The notes under the pieces are model-generated. The model made no database searches, was not told where the DNA came from, and saw only the letters and a program-made list of their open reading frames with translations. A stretch of 64,000 nucleotides of DNA from Oscillatoria acuminata PCC 6304 (GTDB taxonomy: Bacteria; Cyanobacteriota; Cyanobacteriia; Cyanobacteriales; Laspinemataceae), in the NCBI RefSeq assembly GCF_000317105.1, contig NC_019693.1, forward strand, positions 1,240,001 through 1,304,000, read 5' to 3'. Of the stretch, positions 1-8,662 are shown one piece after another. Both the position numbers and the translations under genes were made by a program. How positions within the stretch are numbered: position 1 is the first letter of the stretch; each line of letters starts with the position of its first letter.

Positions 1-2
1 TA

Positions 3-341
3 GAAGATAATCCTACCGATCCTAGAGATCGCATCGTCAGCGGCTGTGCCGTACAAGAAGGGAGTCGCTTTCTGGTCACGGGACGGGGGGGTTTGCCGGA
101 AAATCCGAATCAACCCTTTATGGGGTCAGCAGTTTGGCATGATTTGCGGACGATGGCCATCCATAGAGAAGCTCAAGGCCCCGAGCCCGCCTTGCAGTCG
201 CCGGTGGCCATGAAGGCCGAACCCCTGGTGGAAACAACCGGATGGGCGATCGACGAGCGCGGCAATCTGGTGTTAACTGCTACACCGAGAAACCGCTATC
301 GGTTGTTCCCTGACAGTTGTTCCTCTTCTAGCCCGGATTGA
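3..341 (+). CDS. C-terminal end of a hemagglutinin-type (two-partner secretion) exoprotein, 5' truncated by the window
   Basis: The frame is open from base 3 and ends in TGA at 339-341, so only the last ~112 residues are seen. They contain a cysteine-containing stretch (SGCAVQEGSRFLVTGRGGLP), then a segment ending in ETTGWAIDERGNLVLTA. The pairing of 'VTGRGGLPENP' with 'ATGW-x-I-x-x-G-x-x-x-L-T-A' is what I know from the C-termini of large cyanobacterial filamentous-hemagglutinin-domain/S-layer-like exoproteins. These are exported through an outer-membrane TpsB partner. The downstream CHAT-TPR gene is a frequent neighbour of such exoproteins in cyanobacteria. The N-terminal secretion domain and the repeats lie outside the window, so the assignment rests on the C-terminal signature alone. 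Confidence 0.65.
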   Translation, partial: EDNPTDPRDRIVSGCAVQEGSRFLVTGRGGLPENPNQPFMGSAVWHDLRTMAIHREAQGPEPALQSPVAMKAEPLVETTGWAIDERGNLVLTATPRNRYRLFPDSCSSSSPD

Positions 342-821
342 AAGCTATCCCTTTTCTGTCACTGTGATTCAGAGTATGCTGACCCTTCTATGTGAGCCGC
401 GAAGTCCACCCCGCTTACTTTGGACAAAATTCCTTCACACCAAAGAGTCATTCATGCATGACTGTCATACACAGACGAACTGGAGAGTTGAAGGCCCCTA
501 ATTAATGATTTCACAGAATTTTTCACCCTAAGGTGCTGACCCGTTTGGGTAAAGACTATCTCATCGGCCAACTTTAACATTTCTTTAATATTCATCTGGT
601 CAAGAATTATGACAGGGTTTTTGTATCATAGCCCACATTTGACAACATTTTCGTACACTCTCGTACAAAACCAGATAAAGTTGAGTGACCTGGGGACAAA
701 TTGGCGGCAAAATAAAACATTTTTGTTGTTGACCGGACTTGACTTTGCCATCTATTATGCTCCATAATAGTATTTAAAACCAAAGCGGTTTTTTAATTTT
801 AAACAACCCGGTGATTAAGTT
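342..821. other. Non-coding spacer, AT-rich
   Basis: No credible gene on either strand. It holds the first copy of a 57-bp direct repeat (470-526) and an AT-rich stretch leading to the small gene at 822. A short doubled motif (tcgtac...tcgtac, about 653-665) was noticed, but no transposon end could be defined. No clear terminator follows the exoprotein gene. Confidence 0.6.
470..526 (+). repeat. 57-bp direct repeat, copy 1
   Basis: Nearly identical to 1295-1351, with about two or three differences. Both copies contain the sequence that supplies the Shine-Dalgarno-like GAAGG and the ATG used by the CHAT gene downstream. In this copy the reading frame from that ATG stops after eight codons. 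The two copies bracket about 770 bp that contain the small gene at 822-1166. Confidence 0.85.
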
Positions 822-1166
822 ATGTTGTCACATCATGCCCCAGACGAACAAGATTATTGGTCAGAAACTGTTGAAATTGAAACAGTAGATGGTGAAAAGG
901 TTAAGGTAAAAACCTCTCTTTTAAGAGTCTATCCTTCAGGTTTTAATGGATATGATGCTTACATGGATATTCCGAAAAACACTCCACATGATCCTTATAA
1001 ATTTAAAAAAGTTTACTTTCCAAAATTGGACATACACTGGGAAGTCATTACTACCCCTACAGAATCTGGTATCAAGGGAGACTTTCGTGGAAATCATACA
1101 CCGACGAGTAATATTCCAGGTAATACTCCAGCTTGGATATTCGGCTTGAGAAACTGCTCGAATTAA
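822..1166 (+). CDS. Hypothetical protein, 114 aa
   Basis: I do not recognise the family. The product is a soluble, polar protein without signal peptide or membrane segment, with alternating charged and hydrophobic stretches (VEIETVDGEKVKVKTSLL) suggesting beta strands. Base composition is clearly more AT-rich than the neighbouring genes. It lies between the two copies of a 57-bp direct repeat, so it may have arrived as a small insertion. There is no strong ribosome-binding site before the ATG, and the preceding 100 bases are AT-rich. No neighbour suggests a role. It could also be a chance reading frame in an inserted segment. Confidence 0.45.
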   Translation: MLSHHAPDEQDYWSETVEIETVDGEKVKVKTSLLRVYPSGFNGYDAYMDIPKNTPHDPYKFKKVYFPKLDIHWEVITTPTESGIKGDFRGNHTPTSNIPGNTPAWIFGLRNCSN

Positions 1167-1294
1167 TTTATTTTTTAAGTAACTTCTCCAAATATACTGG
1201 ACAGTGAAAAGTTCTGTATAACCCCTCCGGGGTGGCTCGTGGGGGCCTCAAAAAAAATGGACCGGCATAATACCAGTCCATAAGTCATCCTGTT

Positions 1295-1351
1295 CACAGA
1301 CGAACTGGATAGTTGAAGGCCCCTAATTAATGATTTCACAGAAATTTTCAC
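1295..1351 (+). repeat. 57-bp direct repeat, copy 2 (overlaps the start of the CHAT gene)
   Basis: Second copy of the repeat at 470-526. It carries the GAAGG and ATG at 1330 with which the CHAT gene can begin. The two copies suggest that a segment was inserted or duplicated directly at the start of that gene, leaving a dead start region upstream and a working one here. Confidence 0.85.
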
Positions 1352-3975
1352 GGTCCAGTTCTCCAGATTTATTTATGAAAATGCGACACCCTCAACCCAT
1401 GCCTTTATCTCACGTTAAACAGGGATTGCTGTTATCCGTTGGTCTGTTTTGGTTAGCTTTACCCCTAGGTGCGATCGCCCAAACTCCTGAGGAATTAGTC
1501 GAACAAGGGCGTCAACTTTACCAATCTGGGGAGTTTTCCGCAGCAGCGGCGGTTTGGGAAACTGCTGCCAGTCGCAGTGATGGGGAGGGGAATCGCTTGC
1601 AACAAGCGGTTGCCTTGAGTAATCTGTCCGCAGCGTTGCAGGAGTTGGGCGAGTGGGAGGAGGCCAAAGCGGCGATCGGCCAAAGTCTGGCTTTGATTGA
1701 AGCAGAGTCAGACTCTCCCGCCTCCGTTCGGGTCCTCGCCCAAGTCCTCAATACCCGAGGCGGATTGGAATTTACCCTCGGACAAACGGAAGCGGCGGTG
1801 ACAACTTGGGAACAAGCGGCAGATGCCTACCGCCAAGCGGGGGAAAAGTCTGGGGAATATCGGGCGATGATTAATCAAGCCCGGGCTCTACAGGCATTAG
1901 GATTATATCGGCGATCGGTGACTCGCCTCGAACAACTCCAAACCCAGTTAGCCCAGGAAACTGATTCTGATACCAAAGTAACCGCTTTACTCGCTTTGGG
2001 CAATGCCTTACGCCTGGTGGGGGATTTAAAAGAATCTGAAACTGTCTTACGGGATAGTTTGGCCACGGCCCAACGGTTAAAGTCCCCGGCAGCCATCAGT
2101 GAAAGTGCGATCGCATTAGGGAATACAGTGCGCGCCCGCCAAGATGGGAACGCGGCTTTGGCTTTGTATCAACAAGCCGCCTCTACCGCAGAATCAGCAG
2201 ATACCCAGGTCCAAGCCCGTCTCAATGCGCTCTCTCTTTTAATTGAAAATCCCTTGATTCTGAGTGATTCTGCCTCTGAACCACTGATCCAAAGTTGGAT
2301 TCCGCAAATCCAGGCCCAAATCGAAGCCTTGCCTCCAAGTCGGATGGCAGTGTATGCTCGAATTAAGTTCGCACAAAGTTGGGTGCAGTGGCATGAGGGG
2401 AAATCATCCCTGAGTTCGGTTCTGCCGGAAGCGGCTCAACTCTTAGGAACAGCGGTCCAACAGGCCAAAAGTATAGGCGATCGCCGCGCTGAATCTTATG
2501 CATTAGGGAATCTCGGGGAATTATACGAACGCGATCGCCAGTGGCAGCAAGCCCAAATTCTCACCCAGCAAGCGTTAGAGTTGGCGGAACATATCAATGC
2601 GATGGATATTGCTTATCGCTGGGAATGGCAACTGGGGCGCGTACTCCTCGCGATCGGCGATCGCCCGGGGGCTGTGATTGCCTATTCTCAAGCGGTTAAC
2701 TCTCTGGAGTCTTTGCGCCTAGATTTAGTCACCACCAATCGGGAAGTGCAGTTTTCTTTTCGCGATAGTGTCGAACCTGTTTATCGCGAGTTAGTGGCGT
2801 TACTGTTGGATGTCCCCTCACCCTCACAAAATCCCACATCGAGTTCGGGGGTTTCCCAGGAAAACCTTCAAAAAGCATTACAGGCGATCGAATCTCTGAA
2901 ATTAGCCGAACTGGATAACTTTTTTCGGGATGCTTGTGTCGATAGCAATGCCGTGCAACTGGATAAACAACAGGTTGACCTCACAGCAGCGATCGTTTAT
3001 CCCATCGTCTTGGACGATCGCTTAGAAGTCATCGTTTCTCTACCCAATCAACCTTTACAGCATTATTCCACTCCCTTACCCAAAGAAGAAATCGAAGAAA
3101 CCCTCATCACCCTCCGAAGAAGCTTGGTAACTCGCACTTCTCGGCAATATCGGGTTTATGCCAACACCGTTTACAACTGGTTAGTTGCCCCAATTCAAGA
3201 CAGTTTAGCCAACAGTGGCATTAAAACCTTAGTCTTTGTTCCCGATGGACTGTTTAGAAATATTCCAATGGCTGCCTTGTATGACGGGGAACAATTTTTG
3301 TTAGAGAAATACAGCGTCGCCGTCAGTCCAGGACTTAAACTGACTGAACCTCAACCCTTAAGACGACAAAGCCTCAAGGCTTTAACTGCCGGGTTAACAG
3401 AAGAACGGTTTGGCTTCGCACAACTGCCTAATGTGGCCCTCGAAGTTGAACAAATCAATACCGCACTTTCCGGCATTGTCCTCATGGATAATGGATTTAC
3501 CCGCGATACCTTACAACAACAGCTTTTACAAACTCCCTTTCCCGTGGTCCATATCGCCACCCACGGTCAATTTAGCTCTAGTGCAGAAGATACCTTTATT
3601 CTCGCTTGGGACGATCGCATTAATGTCAATGAACTCGACAGTTTACTCCGAGGGAGAAATCGCAATAACAATAACGAAGCCTTGGAATTACTGGTTCTGA
3701 GTGCCTGTCAAACGGCAACAGGCGACAATCGCGCCGCCTTGGGATTGGCAGGGATGGCCGTTCGCGCCGGTGCACGCAGTACCCTCGCAACCCTCTGGTA
3801 CATTGATGATGCAGCAACAGTTCCACTGATGATTGACTTTTACACATTTTTAACCCAAGATAATCTCACGAAGTCCGAATCCCTGCGTCAAGCTCAACTG
3901 AACCTTTTGAGGCAGGCCGAATATCAACATCCCATTTATTGGGCAGCTTATGTTTTAGTCGGCAATTGGTTGTAA
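1330..3975 (+). CDS. CHAT domain protease-like protein with TPR repeats
   Basis: An 881-residue product. A hydrophobic segment ending ALPLGAIAQT (about residues 35-52) looks like a signal peptide. Residues ~55-440 are TPR-like helical repeats (GQLYQSGEFSAAAAVW, ALGNLGELYERDRQWQQA). Residues ~590-881 form a caspase-fold CHAT domain, with the dyad visible as His745 in HIATHGQF and Cys793 in LVLSACQTATGD. In cyanobacteria such proteins commonly accompany hemagglutinin-type exoproteins, matching the partial gene upstream; the substrate is unknown. The ATG at 1330 has GAAGG upstream but places 30 residues before the hydrophobic core. The ATG at 1375 gives a more conventional signal peptide but lacks a ribosome-binding site. 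The family is certain; the start is open. Confidence 0.9.
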   Translation: MISQKFSRSSSPDLFMKMRHPQPMPLSHVKQGLLLSVGLFWLALPLGAIAQTPEELVEQGRQLYQSGEFSAAAAVWETAASRSDGEGNRLQQAVALSNLSAALQELGEWEEAKAAIGQSLALIEAESDSPASVRVLAQVLNTRGGLEFTLGQTEAAVTTWEQAADAYRQAGEKSGEYRAMINQARALQALGLYRRSVTRLEQLQTQLAQETDSDTKVTALLALGNALRLVGDLKESETVLRDSLATAQRLKSPAAISESAIALGNTVRARQDGNAALALYQQAASTAESADTQVQARLNALSLLIENPLILSDSASEPLIQSWIPQIQAQIEALPPSRMAVYARIKFAQSWVQWHEGKSSLSSVLPEAAQLLGTAVQQAKSIGDRRAESYALGNLGELYERDRQWQQAQILTQQALELAEHINAMDIAYRWEWQLGRVLLAIGDRPGAVIAYSQAVNSLESLRLDLVTTNREVQFSFRDSVEPVYRELVALLLDVPSPSQNPTSSSGVSQENLQKALQAIESLKLAELDNFFRDACVDSNAVQLDKQQVDLTAAIVYPIVLDDRLEVIVSLPNQPLQHYSTPLPKEEIEETLITLRRSLVTRTSRQYRVYANTVYNWLVAPIQDSLANSGIKTLVFVPDGLFRNIPMAALYDGEQFLLEKYSVAVSPGLKLTEPQPLRRQSLKALTAGLTEERFGFAQLPNVALEVEQINTALSGIVLMDNGFTRDTLQQQLLQTPFPVVHIATHGQFSSSAEDTFILAWDDRINVNELDSLLRGRNRNNNNEALELLVLSACQTATGDNRAALGLAGMAVRAGARSTLATLWYIDDAATVPLMIDFYTFLTQDNLTKSESLRQAQLNLLRQAEYQHPIYWAAYVLVGNWL

Positions 3976-4187
3976 ACTAGAGAGTAGGTAAAGTCTTAAA
4001 TACATCAGACCAGAAACCCTGTTGTTGTGGCCTGATGTTGCACAACCGGGTTTCTCAGCCTGACTGGACCAGCGTCTTAGAAGAGGGTTTACTCTGTTAA
4101 ACTGGTCCAGAGATGAGGAAAAGTTGTTACCCAACAGCTCACCCCTGATGCCAATGCAGAGACTCTCCTTCTTGGAAACTCAACAGA

Positions 4188-4712
4188 ATGCTAGACCCGC
4201 TATTAAACCTAATTATTATTGGCGCACCCCGCGTCGGTGGTAGTCTGCTGATTATCATCAGTTTTTGGATTGCCACTGTCTTGTTACGAAAGCTGATTCG
4301 CCGCTTCAGTATCACCAGTAATTTGAGTTTGGATGCTCTAAAATTGCTGGAACAAACCCTCATTAGCACGGTTTGGATTGTGGGTATCGTTACAGCCCTG
4401 GGAACCGTAGGTATTGATGTTTCTGCGTTAATTGCCGGGTTGGGCCTAACTGGATTTGCCGTGGGATTAGCCCTCAAAGATATTCTCTCGAATCTAGTTT
4501 CCGGGGCTTTGATTTTAATTTATCGACCCTTCCGCCGTCGCGATCGCATTTCCGTCGGCAACTTTGAAGGAACCGTTATTGATATCGATTTACGTTATAC
4601 GACCCTGCAAGGAGAAGGCAAAACTATCTTAATTCCGAATTCTTATTTATTCACCAATACAATCTGTGTTATCCAAGATTCCGGGGTTAAAATTATCACC
4701 AAAATTTATTAA
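4188..4712 (+). CDS. Small MscS-family mechanosensitive channel, short form
   Basis: A 174-residue membrane protein. Two hydrophobic helices (residues ~15-35 and ~60-80) precede the pore-lining helix rich in Gly/Ala (AGLGLTGFAVGLALKDILSN). The conserved beta-domain start follows (PFRRRDRISVGNFEGTVIDI), then the family's ILIPNSYLFTN. E. coli MscS has 286 residues; here the cytoplasmic alpha/beta domain that forms the side-portal cage is missing. The stop lies about 12 residues after the asparagine motif, so this is a minimal channel or a natural C-terminal truncation. The next 90 bases are AT-rich non-coding DNA. Function as a pressure-gated pore is inferred from family only. Confidence 0.85.
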   Translation: MLDPLLNLIIIGAPRVGGSLLIIISFWIATVLLRKLIRRFSITSNLSLDALKLLEQTLISTVWIVGIVTALGTVGIDVSALIAGLGLTGFAVGLALKDILSNLVSGALILIYRPFRRRDRISVGNFEGTVIDIDLRYTTLQGEGKTILIPNSYLFTNTICVIQDSGVKIITKIY

Positions 4713-4808
4713 TTAAAAAAAAAGGGTTATCCGGTAATAATTATGATATAATTTCCAATACCTCTAAACCTGTAACCATTCCACTCCCATCTGTAAACCC
4801 TCAAAACA

Positions 4809-5123
4809 ATGCTAAACTTCCTAAATCGCCTGTTAGGGCGTCACCCGGAAAACATTAAAGCCCATGTGGAAATCTACACTTGGCAAACCTGTCCCTACTG
4901 CATTCGGGCTAAAGTTCTCCTGATGTGGAAAGGGGTCAAATTCACCGAATATAAAATTGATGGAGATGGGGCCGCCCGAGTGAAAATGGCAGAACGGGCC
5001 AATGGACGTCGCAGTGTTCCCCAGATTTTTATTAACGATCGCCATATCGGGGGATGTGATGACCTATATGAACTCGATGCAAAAGCACAGTTAGATCCCC
5101 TCTTAATCATGGCATCTAATTAA
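4809..5123 (+). CDS. grxC: Glutaredoxin 3 (dithiol, CPYC)
   Basis: A 104-residue thioredoxin-fold protein with the dithiol active site Cys28-Pro-Tyr-Cys31. The glutathione-binding SVPQIFI segment and the GG-C-D-D-L-Y motif near the C-terminus are also present. It reduces protein disulfides and glutathione mixed disulfides in the cytoplasm. About 18 residues precede the first strand, slightly more than in E. coli GrxC. It starts a short same-strand run with the DCC oxidoreductase and tadA, separated from the former by 77 bases, so a redox/maintenance cluster is plausible. Family assignment is firm; the paralogue name is by motif. Confidence 0.92.
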   Translation: MLNFLNRLLGRHPENIKAHVEIYTWQTCPYCIRAKVLLMWKGVKFTEYKIDGDGAARVKMAERANGRRSVPQIFINDRHIGGCDDLYELDAKAQLDPLLIMASN

Positions 5124-5200
5124 TTTAAGGGTGGCGATTCATCCCGAGATGAACTCCATTTAAAATCTGTTTTCCAAGTTAATTTAAACCCCAAAAACCC

Positions 5201-5614
5201 ATGACTTACTTTTTCATTTATGATGGCAAATGCAATCTTTGTGTGAGCGTCGTTCAACTGTTAGAAACCTTTGACAAAGGCGATATCTTTCGCTATATTC
5301 CCATGCAGGATGAAGACAGTCTCTCTCGCTTAGGTGTGACGCCAAAAGACTGTGAACAAGGGATGATTTTAATTGATGCCGACAGGCCAGAACGACGGTG
5401 GCAAGGAAGTGATGCCGCAGAAGAACTGGGGAATTTATTACCCGGAGGGAGTCTATTTGTCAGCGCCTATCGCGCACTTCCGGGGATGAAATGGACCGGC
5501 GATCGCGTCTATGAACAAATCCGCGATAACCGTTATCAACTCTTTGGACAACGCACCGATATCTATCACTCCACCTATCCCGGCGACTGCGAAACCTGTA
5601 ATTATCCAACGTAA
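5201..5614 (+). CDS. DCC family thiol-disulfide oxidoreductase (DUF393/YuxK)
   Basis: A 137-residue protein opening with the family signature: a strand (YFFIYDG) followed by Asp-Gly-Lys-Cys-Asn-Leu-Cys, the DxxCxxC motif near residues 8-14. DCC proteins are predicted thioredoxin-like oxidoreductases, and the two cysteines are the presumed redox pair. A second cysteine pair near the C-terminus (GDCETCNYPT) is less usual and could add metal or disulfide chemistry. The stop codon is only two bases before the tadA start, so the two are almost certainly co-transcribed. The physiological substrate is not known. Confidence 0.88.
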   Translation: MTYFFIYDGKCNLCVSVVQLLETFDKGDIFRYIPMQDEDSLSRLGVTPKDCEQGMILIDADRPERRWQGSDAAEELGNLLPGGSLFVSAYRALPGMKWTGDRVYEQIRDNRYQLFGQRTDIYHSTYPGDCETCNYPT

Positions 5615-5616
5615 TC

Positions 5617-6111
5617 ATGGGAGTGCAAGACCCGCAGTATCTTATACATCGAGACTGGATGAGTCAGGCGATCGCCCTTGCCCAAGCTGCCGGAGATGCC
5701 GGAGAAGTTCCCGTCGGGGCGATCGTCGTAGACCCTTCCGGCAAGGCAGTCGCCCGCACCGAAAACCGCCGAGAACGAGACCATGACCCCACCGCCCATG
5801 CTGAAATACTCGCCCTGCGTACAGCGGGGCAAGTGCTACAAAATTGGCATTTGAATGGCTGTACCCTCTATGTTACCCTAGAACCTTGTCCCATGTGTGC
5901 CGGGGCGATCGCGCAATCTCGTCTGAGTCTCCTCGTCTATGGTGCCGACGACCCCAAAAGTGGCGCAATCCGCACCGTCCTCAACCTCCCCGATAGTCCC
6001 GCTTCCTTTCACCGCTTATCCGTCCTCGGTGGCATCTTGGAATCGGATTGTCGAGACCAATTACAATCCTGGTTCTCTCAACGCCGCCAGTCTCACGGGA
6101 CAAAACTCTAA
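5617..6111 (+). CDS. tadA: tRNA-specific adenosine deaminase
   Basis: A 164-residue zinc-dependent deaminase that converts adenosine-34 to inosine in the anticodon of tRNA-Arg(ACG). The zinc site is complete: His61-Ala-Glu63 with the catalytic glutamate, and Pro-Cys91-Pro-Met-Cys94. Length matches bacterial TadA. The ATG at 5617 follows the previous stop by two bases, indicating translational coupling. No second domain is present. Among deaminases with this motif the WHLNGCTLYVTLEPCPMC context is typical of TadA rather than guanine deaminase, so the name is well supported. Confidence 0.93.
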   Translation: MGVQDPQYLIHRDWMSQAIALAQAAGDAGEVPVGAIVVDPSGKAVARTENRRERDHDPTAHAEILALRTAGQVLQNWHLNGCTLYVTLEPCPMCAGAIAQSRLSLLVYGADDPKSGAIRTVLNLPDSPASFHRLSVLGGILESDCRDQLQSWFSQRRQSHGTKL

Positions 6112-6415
6112 CTTAAGATAAGACTACAATATTGCATACCCTTTTATTATACAAAATTTCAATACCAGGCCGAGGATAAATTCCCTACCGTCAATTTCAA
6201 CTGAACTGTTGCACCTGTGACAATGGCAGGGATTGGTAGGACAATTTACAAACTGTCCATCTCTCCCCCTATGCCTGGAATAATCCAAGTACCATAGAAA
6301 AATTCAGAGCATAATTGTTTAAAACAATCCTGAAAAGTTTCAGGATTCAATTCAATTAAACCCGCAATTTAACCTCATTTTTTATCCAGTTTATCTTAAA
6401 TCATAGCCAAAAATC
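6112..6415. other. Non-coding spacer before plsC
   Basis: About 300 bases without a credible gene on either strand. The region becomes AT-rich towards plsC and contains one perfect inverted repeat (6326-6347), listed separately. No tRNA or riboswitch fold was recognised. Confidence 0.6.
6326..6347. promoter_or_regulatory. 10-bp perfect inverted repeat upstream of plsC
   Basis: AATCCTGAAA, two bases, then TTTCAGGATT: a dyad with a 2-base centre lying about 70 bases before the plsC start. The tiny loop makes a protein-binding operator more likely than a terminator. No bound regulator can be named from the sequence. Confidence 0.45.
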
Positions 6416-7120
6416 ATGCAAATCCCCCTCCTTAAATCCCCTATCCAATCCGAAAAAAATCCATCGGTGAATTCTAAAATTTCCCCTTGGTTAGCCAGCG
6501 CCCTGTATCCATTAGGTCGTTTTGTTGTCCTCCCTGCCTACTTTAAAGAGATTGAAGTCATCGGTCGAGAACATATTCCCACCAATGGACCCACTATCCT
6601 GGCCCCGACCCATCGATCGCGGTGGGATGGGATTTTAGTCGCCTATGCCGCAGGCCGACATATCACCGGACGGGACTTACGGTATATGGTTTCTGTTGAT
6701 GAATTTAAAGGAATTTACAGTTGGTTAATTCCCCGGGTCGGTGGATTTCCCATTGATAGAAAACGTCCGGGAATTGCAAGTTTGCGACATGGGGTCGAAC
6801 TCCTAGAAGTGGGTGAAATGTTAGCAATTTTCGCCGAAGGGGCGATTTTTCGCGATGGTAAACTGCATCCCCTCAAACCCGGATTAGCAAGATTGGCGAT
6901 TCAAGCGGAATCCCTCCATCCTAATTTGGGGGTGAAAATTGTGCCGATGAATTTGGAATATCAGCCGACTATACCCGAGTGGCGATCGCAGGTAAAAATT
7001 ACCATTGCCCCTCCCTTAGAAGTCTCTCAATACTGCTTAGACACGCCTAAAGAAAGTGGCAATCAACTGACCTCCGATTTAGAAATAGCACTCAGGGCGA
7101 TCGGTCAAGGTCCTAGGTAA
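6416..7120 (+). CDS. plsC: 1-acyl-sn-glycerol-3-phosphate acyltransferase (PlsC family)
   Basis: A 234-residue lysophospholipid acyltransferase that adds an acyl chain to position 2 of lysophosphatidic acid in phospholipid and glycolipid synthesis. The HX4D catalytic motif is seen as His66-R-S-R-W-Asp71. The substrate-binding block is present as FAEGAIFRDG, a variant of the usual EGTRSR. GGFPIDRKRPG corresponds to block III. The N-terminus is only mildly hydrophobic, so the enzyme is probably peripheral at the membrane. It stands alone, ending opposite a convergent gene with a hairpin terminator between them. Confidence 0.88.
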   Translation: MQIPLLKSPIQSEKNPSVNSKISPWLASALYPLGRFVVLPAYFKEIEVIGREHIPTNGPTILAPTHRSRWDGILVAYAAGRHITGRDLRYMVSVDEFKGIYSWLIPRVGGFPIDRKRPGIASLRHGVELLEVGEMLAIFAEGAIFRDGKLHPLKPGLARLAIQAESLHPNLGVKIVPMNLEYQPTIPEWRSQVKITIAPPLEVSQYCLDTPKESGNQLTSDLEIALRAIGQGPR

Positions 7121-7176
7121 AACCTTCTCTCTTTACTCCGGAACACGCCTAAAAACCCTGTTATTCATGGCAAAAA

Positions 7177-7200
7177 TTGGGTGGTTCAGTAACCACCCAA
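7177..7200 (-). terminator. Rho-independent terminator for the CAP-RTX gene at 7292-8662
   Basis: A perfect 10-bp stem (TTGGGTGGTT / AACCACCCAA) with a 4-base loop, followed on the minus strand by five T residues. It lies about 90 bases past the minus-strand stop. A closely similar hairpin ends the paralogous gene (9339-9362), so it was duplicated with the gene. On the plus strand it may also stop plsC transcripts, but no T-run follows there. Confidence 0.85.
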
Positions 7201-7291
7201 TGGAACGACTCCACTGTTCTAACAGGAGGTTGGCATCATTTTAAGGATGCTCACCGATTGAGAATAGTGGCATCGCGTGAAACAACAATCC

Positions 7292-8662
7292 TTAACCCGT
7301 TGCCAAAATGTCCGGGGATCCGGATACAAACATCCCATTCAAATCTGACGGATTGATATTTAAAACCACGCCTAAAATCTCATTGGTATCAATGATGCGA
7401 ATGACTGTATCATTCATTCCATTGTTATCCAAATCGATGATAGCCTCATAGGTAATATCATTCTCTGTCAATCCATCAGTTAAGCCGATTCGGTCTCCCT
7501 CGGCCCGGTTAAAATCGGTAATAAAGTCAGCTTCTAGGGGATTAGTCACCCCAACAACGGTATCTCGACGGAGGACGAACAAATCAGCCCCCGCCCCCCC
7601 GGTGAGAACATCGGTCCCAAAGTCACCCATTAAAACGTCATCCCCCGATCCGCCGTATAACGAATCATCGCCTTGACCTCCCCGCAGCAGATTCTGACCA
7701 CTGCTGCCAAAAATGACATCATTCCCTTGATTGCCGTTGATGGTATCATTGCCATCGGCCCCAACGATTGTATCATCGTCCATTCCGCCGCGCAGGAAGT
7801 TATTTCCGCCGGTGCCATAGATGCGATCGCGCCCTTCATTCCCATTGATCAGTTCACCGTCGGTTGAACCGATGATGATATCATCTCCCGCTAATCCCCG
7901 CAGTCCGAATTGATAGCCATTCAGCGCCCCTGGAGTCAGTTGAACCACCGATGAAGTCCCAACCAGGTCAAAAAATCCCTGATTGTTCGGCGCTAAGGGT
8001 TCAGAAATCAGGGCGACTCCCACCGTGGGAGGGGGTGTGACAGCCGGGATTTCTGGTCGTCCAGATGTCTGAGGGGTGGGGGGTAAAGGGTCAGAAATCG
8101 GCGCGACTTCCTCTACAGGCGGTTGTCCAGATGCCTGAGGGGTGGGGGGTAAAGGGTCGGAAATCGGCGCGACTTCCTCTACAGGCGGTTGTAGTGAAGG
8201 TGAGGTTTCGGGTCTTGCAGATGCCTGATTATTGGGGCCTGTGGTGATCGTCATTGGAGTTCCAAAAACCTGGGTCCAATAATGAGAGAAGTTGACATTG
8301 CCGGTATCATTTTCCTGAAAATGATAGCCTACACCAATTTCCGTTACAGCGGGACTCAGGATGTTGGCTCGATGTGAGGGACTATCCATCCATCCCTGGA
8401 CCGTTTGCTCCGGTGTCGGCTCACCTGCGGCGACGTTTTCAGCAACGGTCCGATAATCATACCCTTGACTCGCTACGCGATCGGCTGCACTGGATCGATC
8501 TACTGGGTCGGTATGGGCGATAAAATCGCGCATTCCCATATTCACACTATGGACTTGGGCTGCCGCCGCTAATTGCGGATTGAACGTGAGGGGGTCTAAA
8601 CCGCGTTGCGCCCGTTCTGCATTGGTGAGTTCGACAACCCGCTTAAGAAATTCTGCATTCAT
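7292..8662 (-). CDS. CAP (SCP/PR-1-like) domain protein with RTX calcium-binding repeats, paralogue A
   Basis: About 456 residues from the ATG at 8662, which has AGGAG 11 bases upstream; a TTG extension to 8749 lacks a ribosome-binding site. Residues 1-145 form a CAP/SCP domain (ELTNAERAQRGLDPLTFN, the AENVAAG and SPSHRANIL blocks, GYHFQEN, HYWTQVFG). A proline-rich linker with a duplicated 22-residue unit follows. Next come several nonapeptide repeats of the GGxGxDxUx type (residues ~240-340) that bind calcium and promote folding after secretion. There is no N-terminal signal peptide; RTX proteins normally leave by type I secretion using a C-terminal signal. No secretion genes lie nearby. 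The biochemical role of the CAP domain is unknown. Confidence 0.88.
   Translation of the reverse strand: MNAEFLKRVVELTNAERAQRGLDPLTFNPQLAAAAQVHSVNMGMRDFIAHTDPVDRSSAADRVASQGYDYRTVAENVAAGEPTPEQTVQGWMDSPSHRANILSPAVTEIGVGYHFQENDTGNVNFSHYWTQVFGTPMTITTGPNNQASARPETSPSLQPPVEEVAPISDPLPPTPQASGQPPVEEVAPISDPLPPTPQTSGRPEIPAVTPPPTVGVALISEPLAPNNQGFFDLVGTSSVVQLTPGALNGYQFGLRGLAGDDIIIGSTDGELINGNEGRDRIYGTGGNNFLRGGMDDDTIVGADGNDTINGNQGNDVIFGSSGQNLLRGGQGDDSLYGGSGDDVLMGDFGTDVLTGGAGADLFVLRRDTVVGVTNPLEADFITDFNRAEGDRIGLTDGLTENDITYEAIIDLDNNGMNDTVIRIIDTNEILGVVLNINPSDLNGMFVSGSPDILATG
8061..8192 (-). repeat. Two tandem 66-bp units in the proline-rich linker of paralogue A
   Basis: Units 8061-8126 and 8127-8192 differ at only a couple of bases and keep the frame, encoding a repeated 22-residue Pro/Glu/Val-rich linker segment (EEVAPISDPLPPTPQ). 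The paralogue at 9392-10600 has no such doubled unit, so the expansion happened after the gene duplication. Confidence 0.9.

Noticed and set aside
640-670. Possible transposon (Tn7/CAST-like) end with doubled TCGTAC
   Set aside because: Only two short motifs, no further array and no transposase or tns genes in the window.
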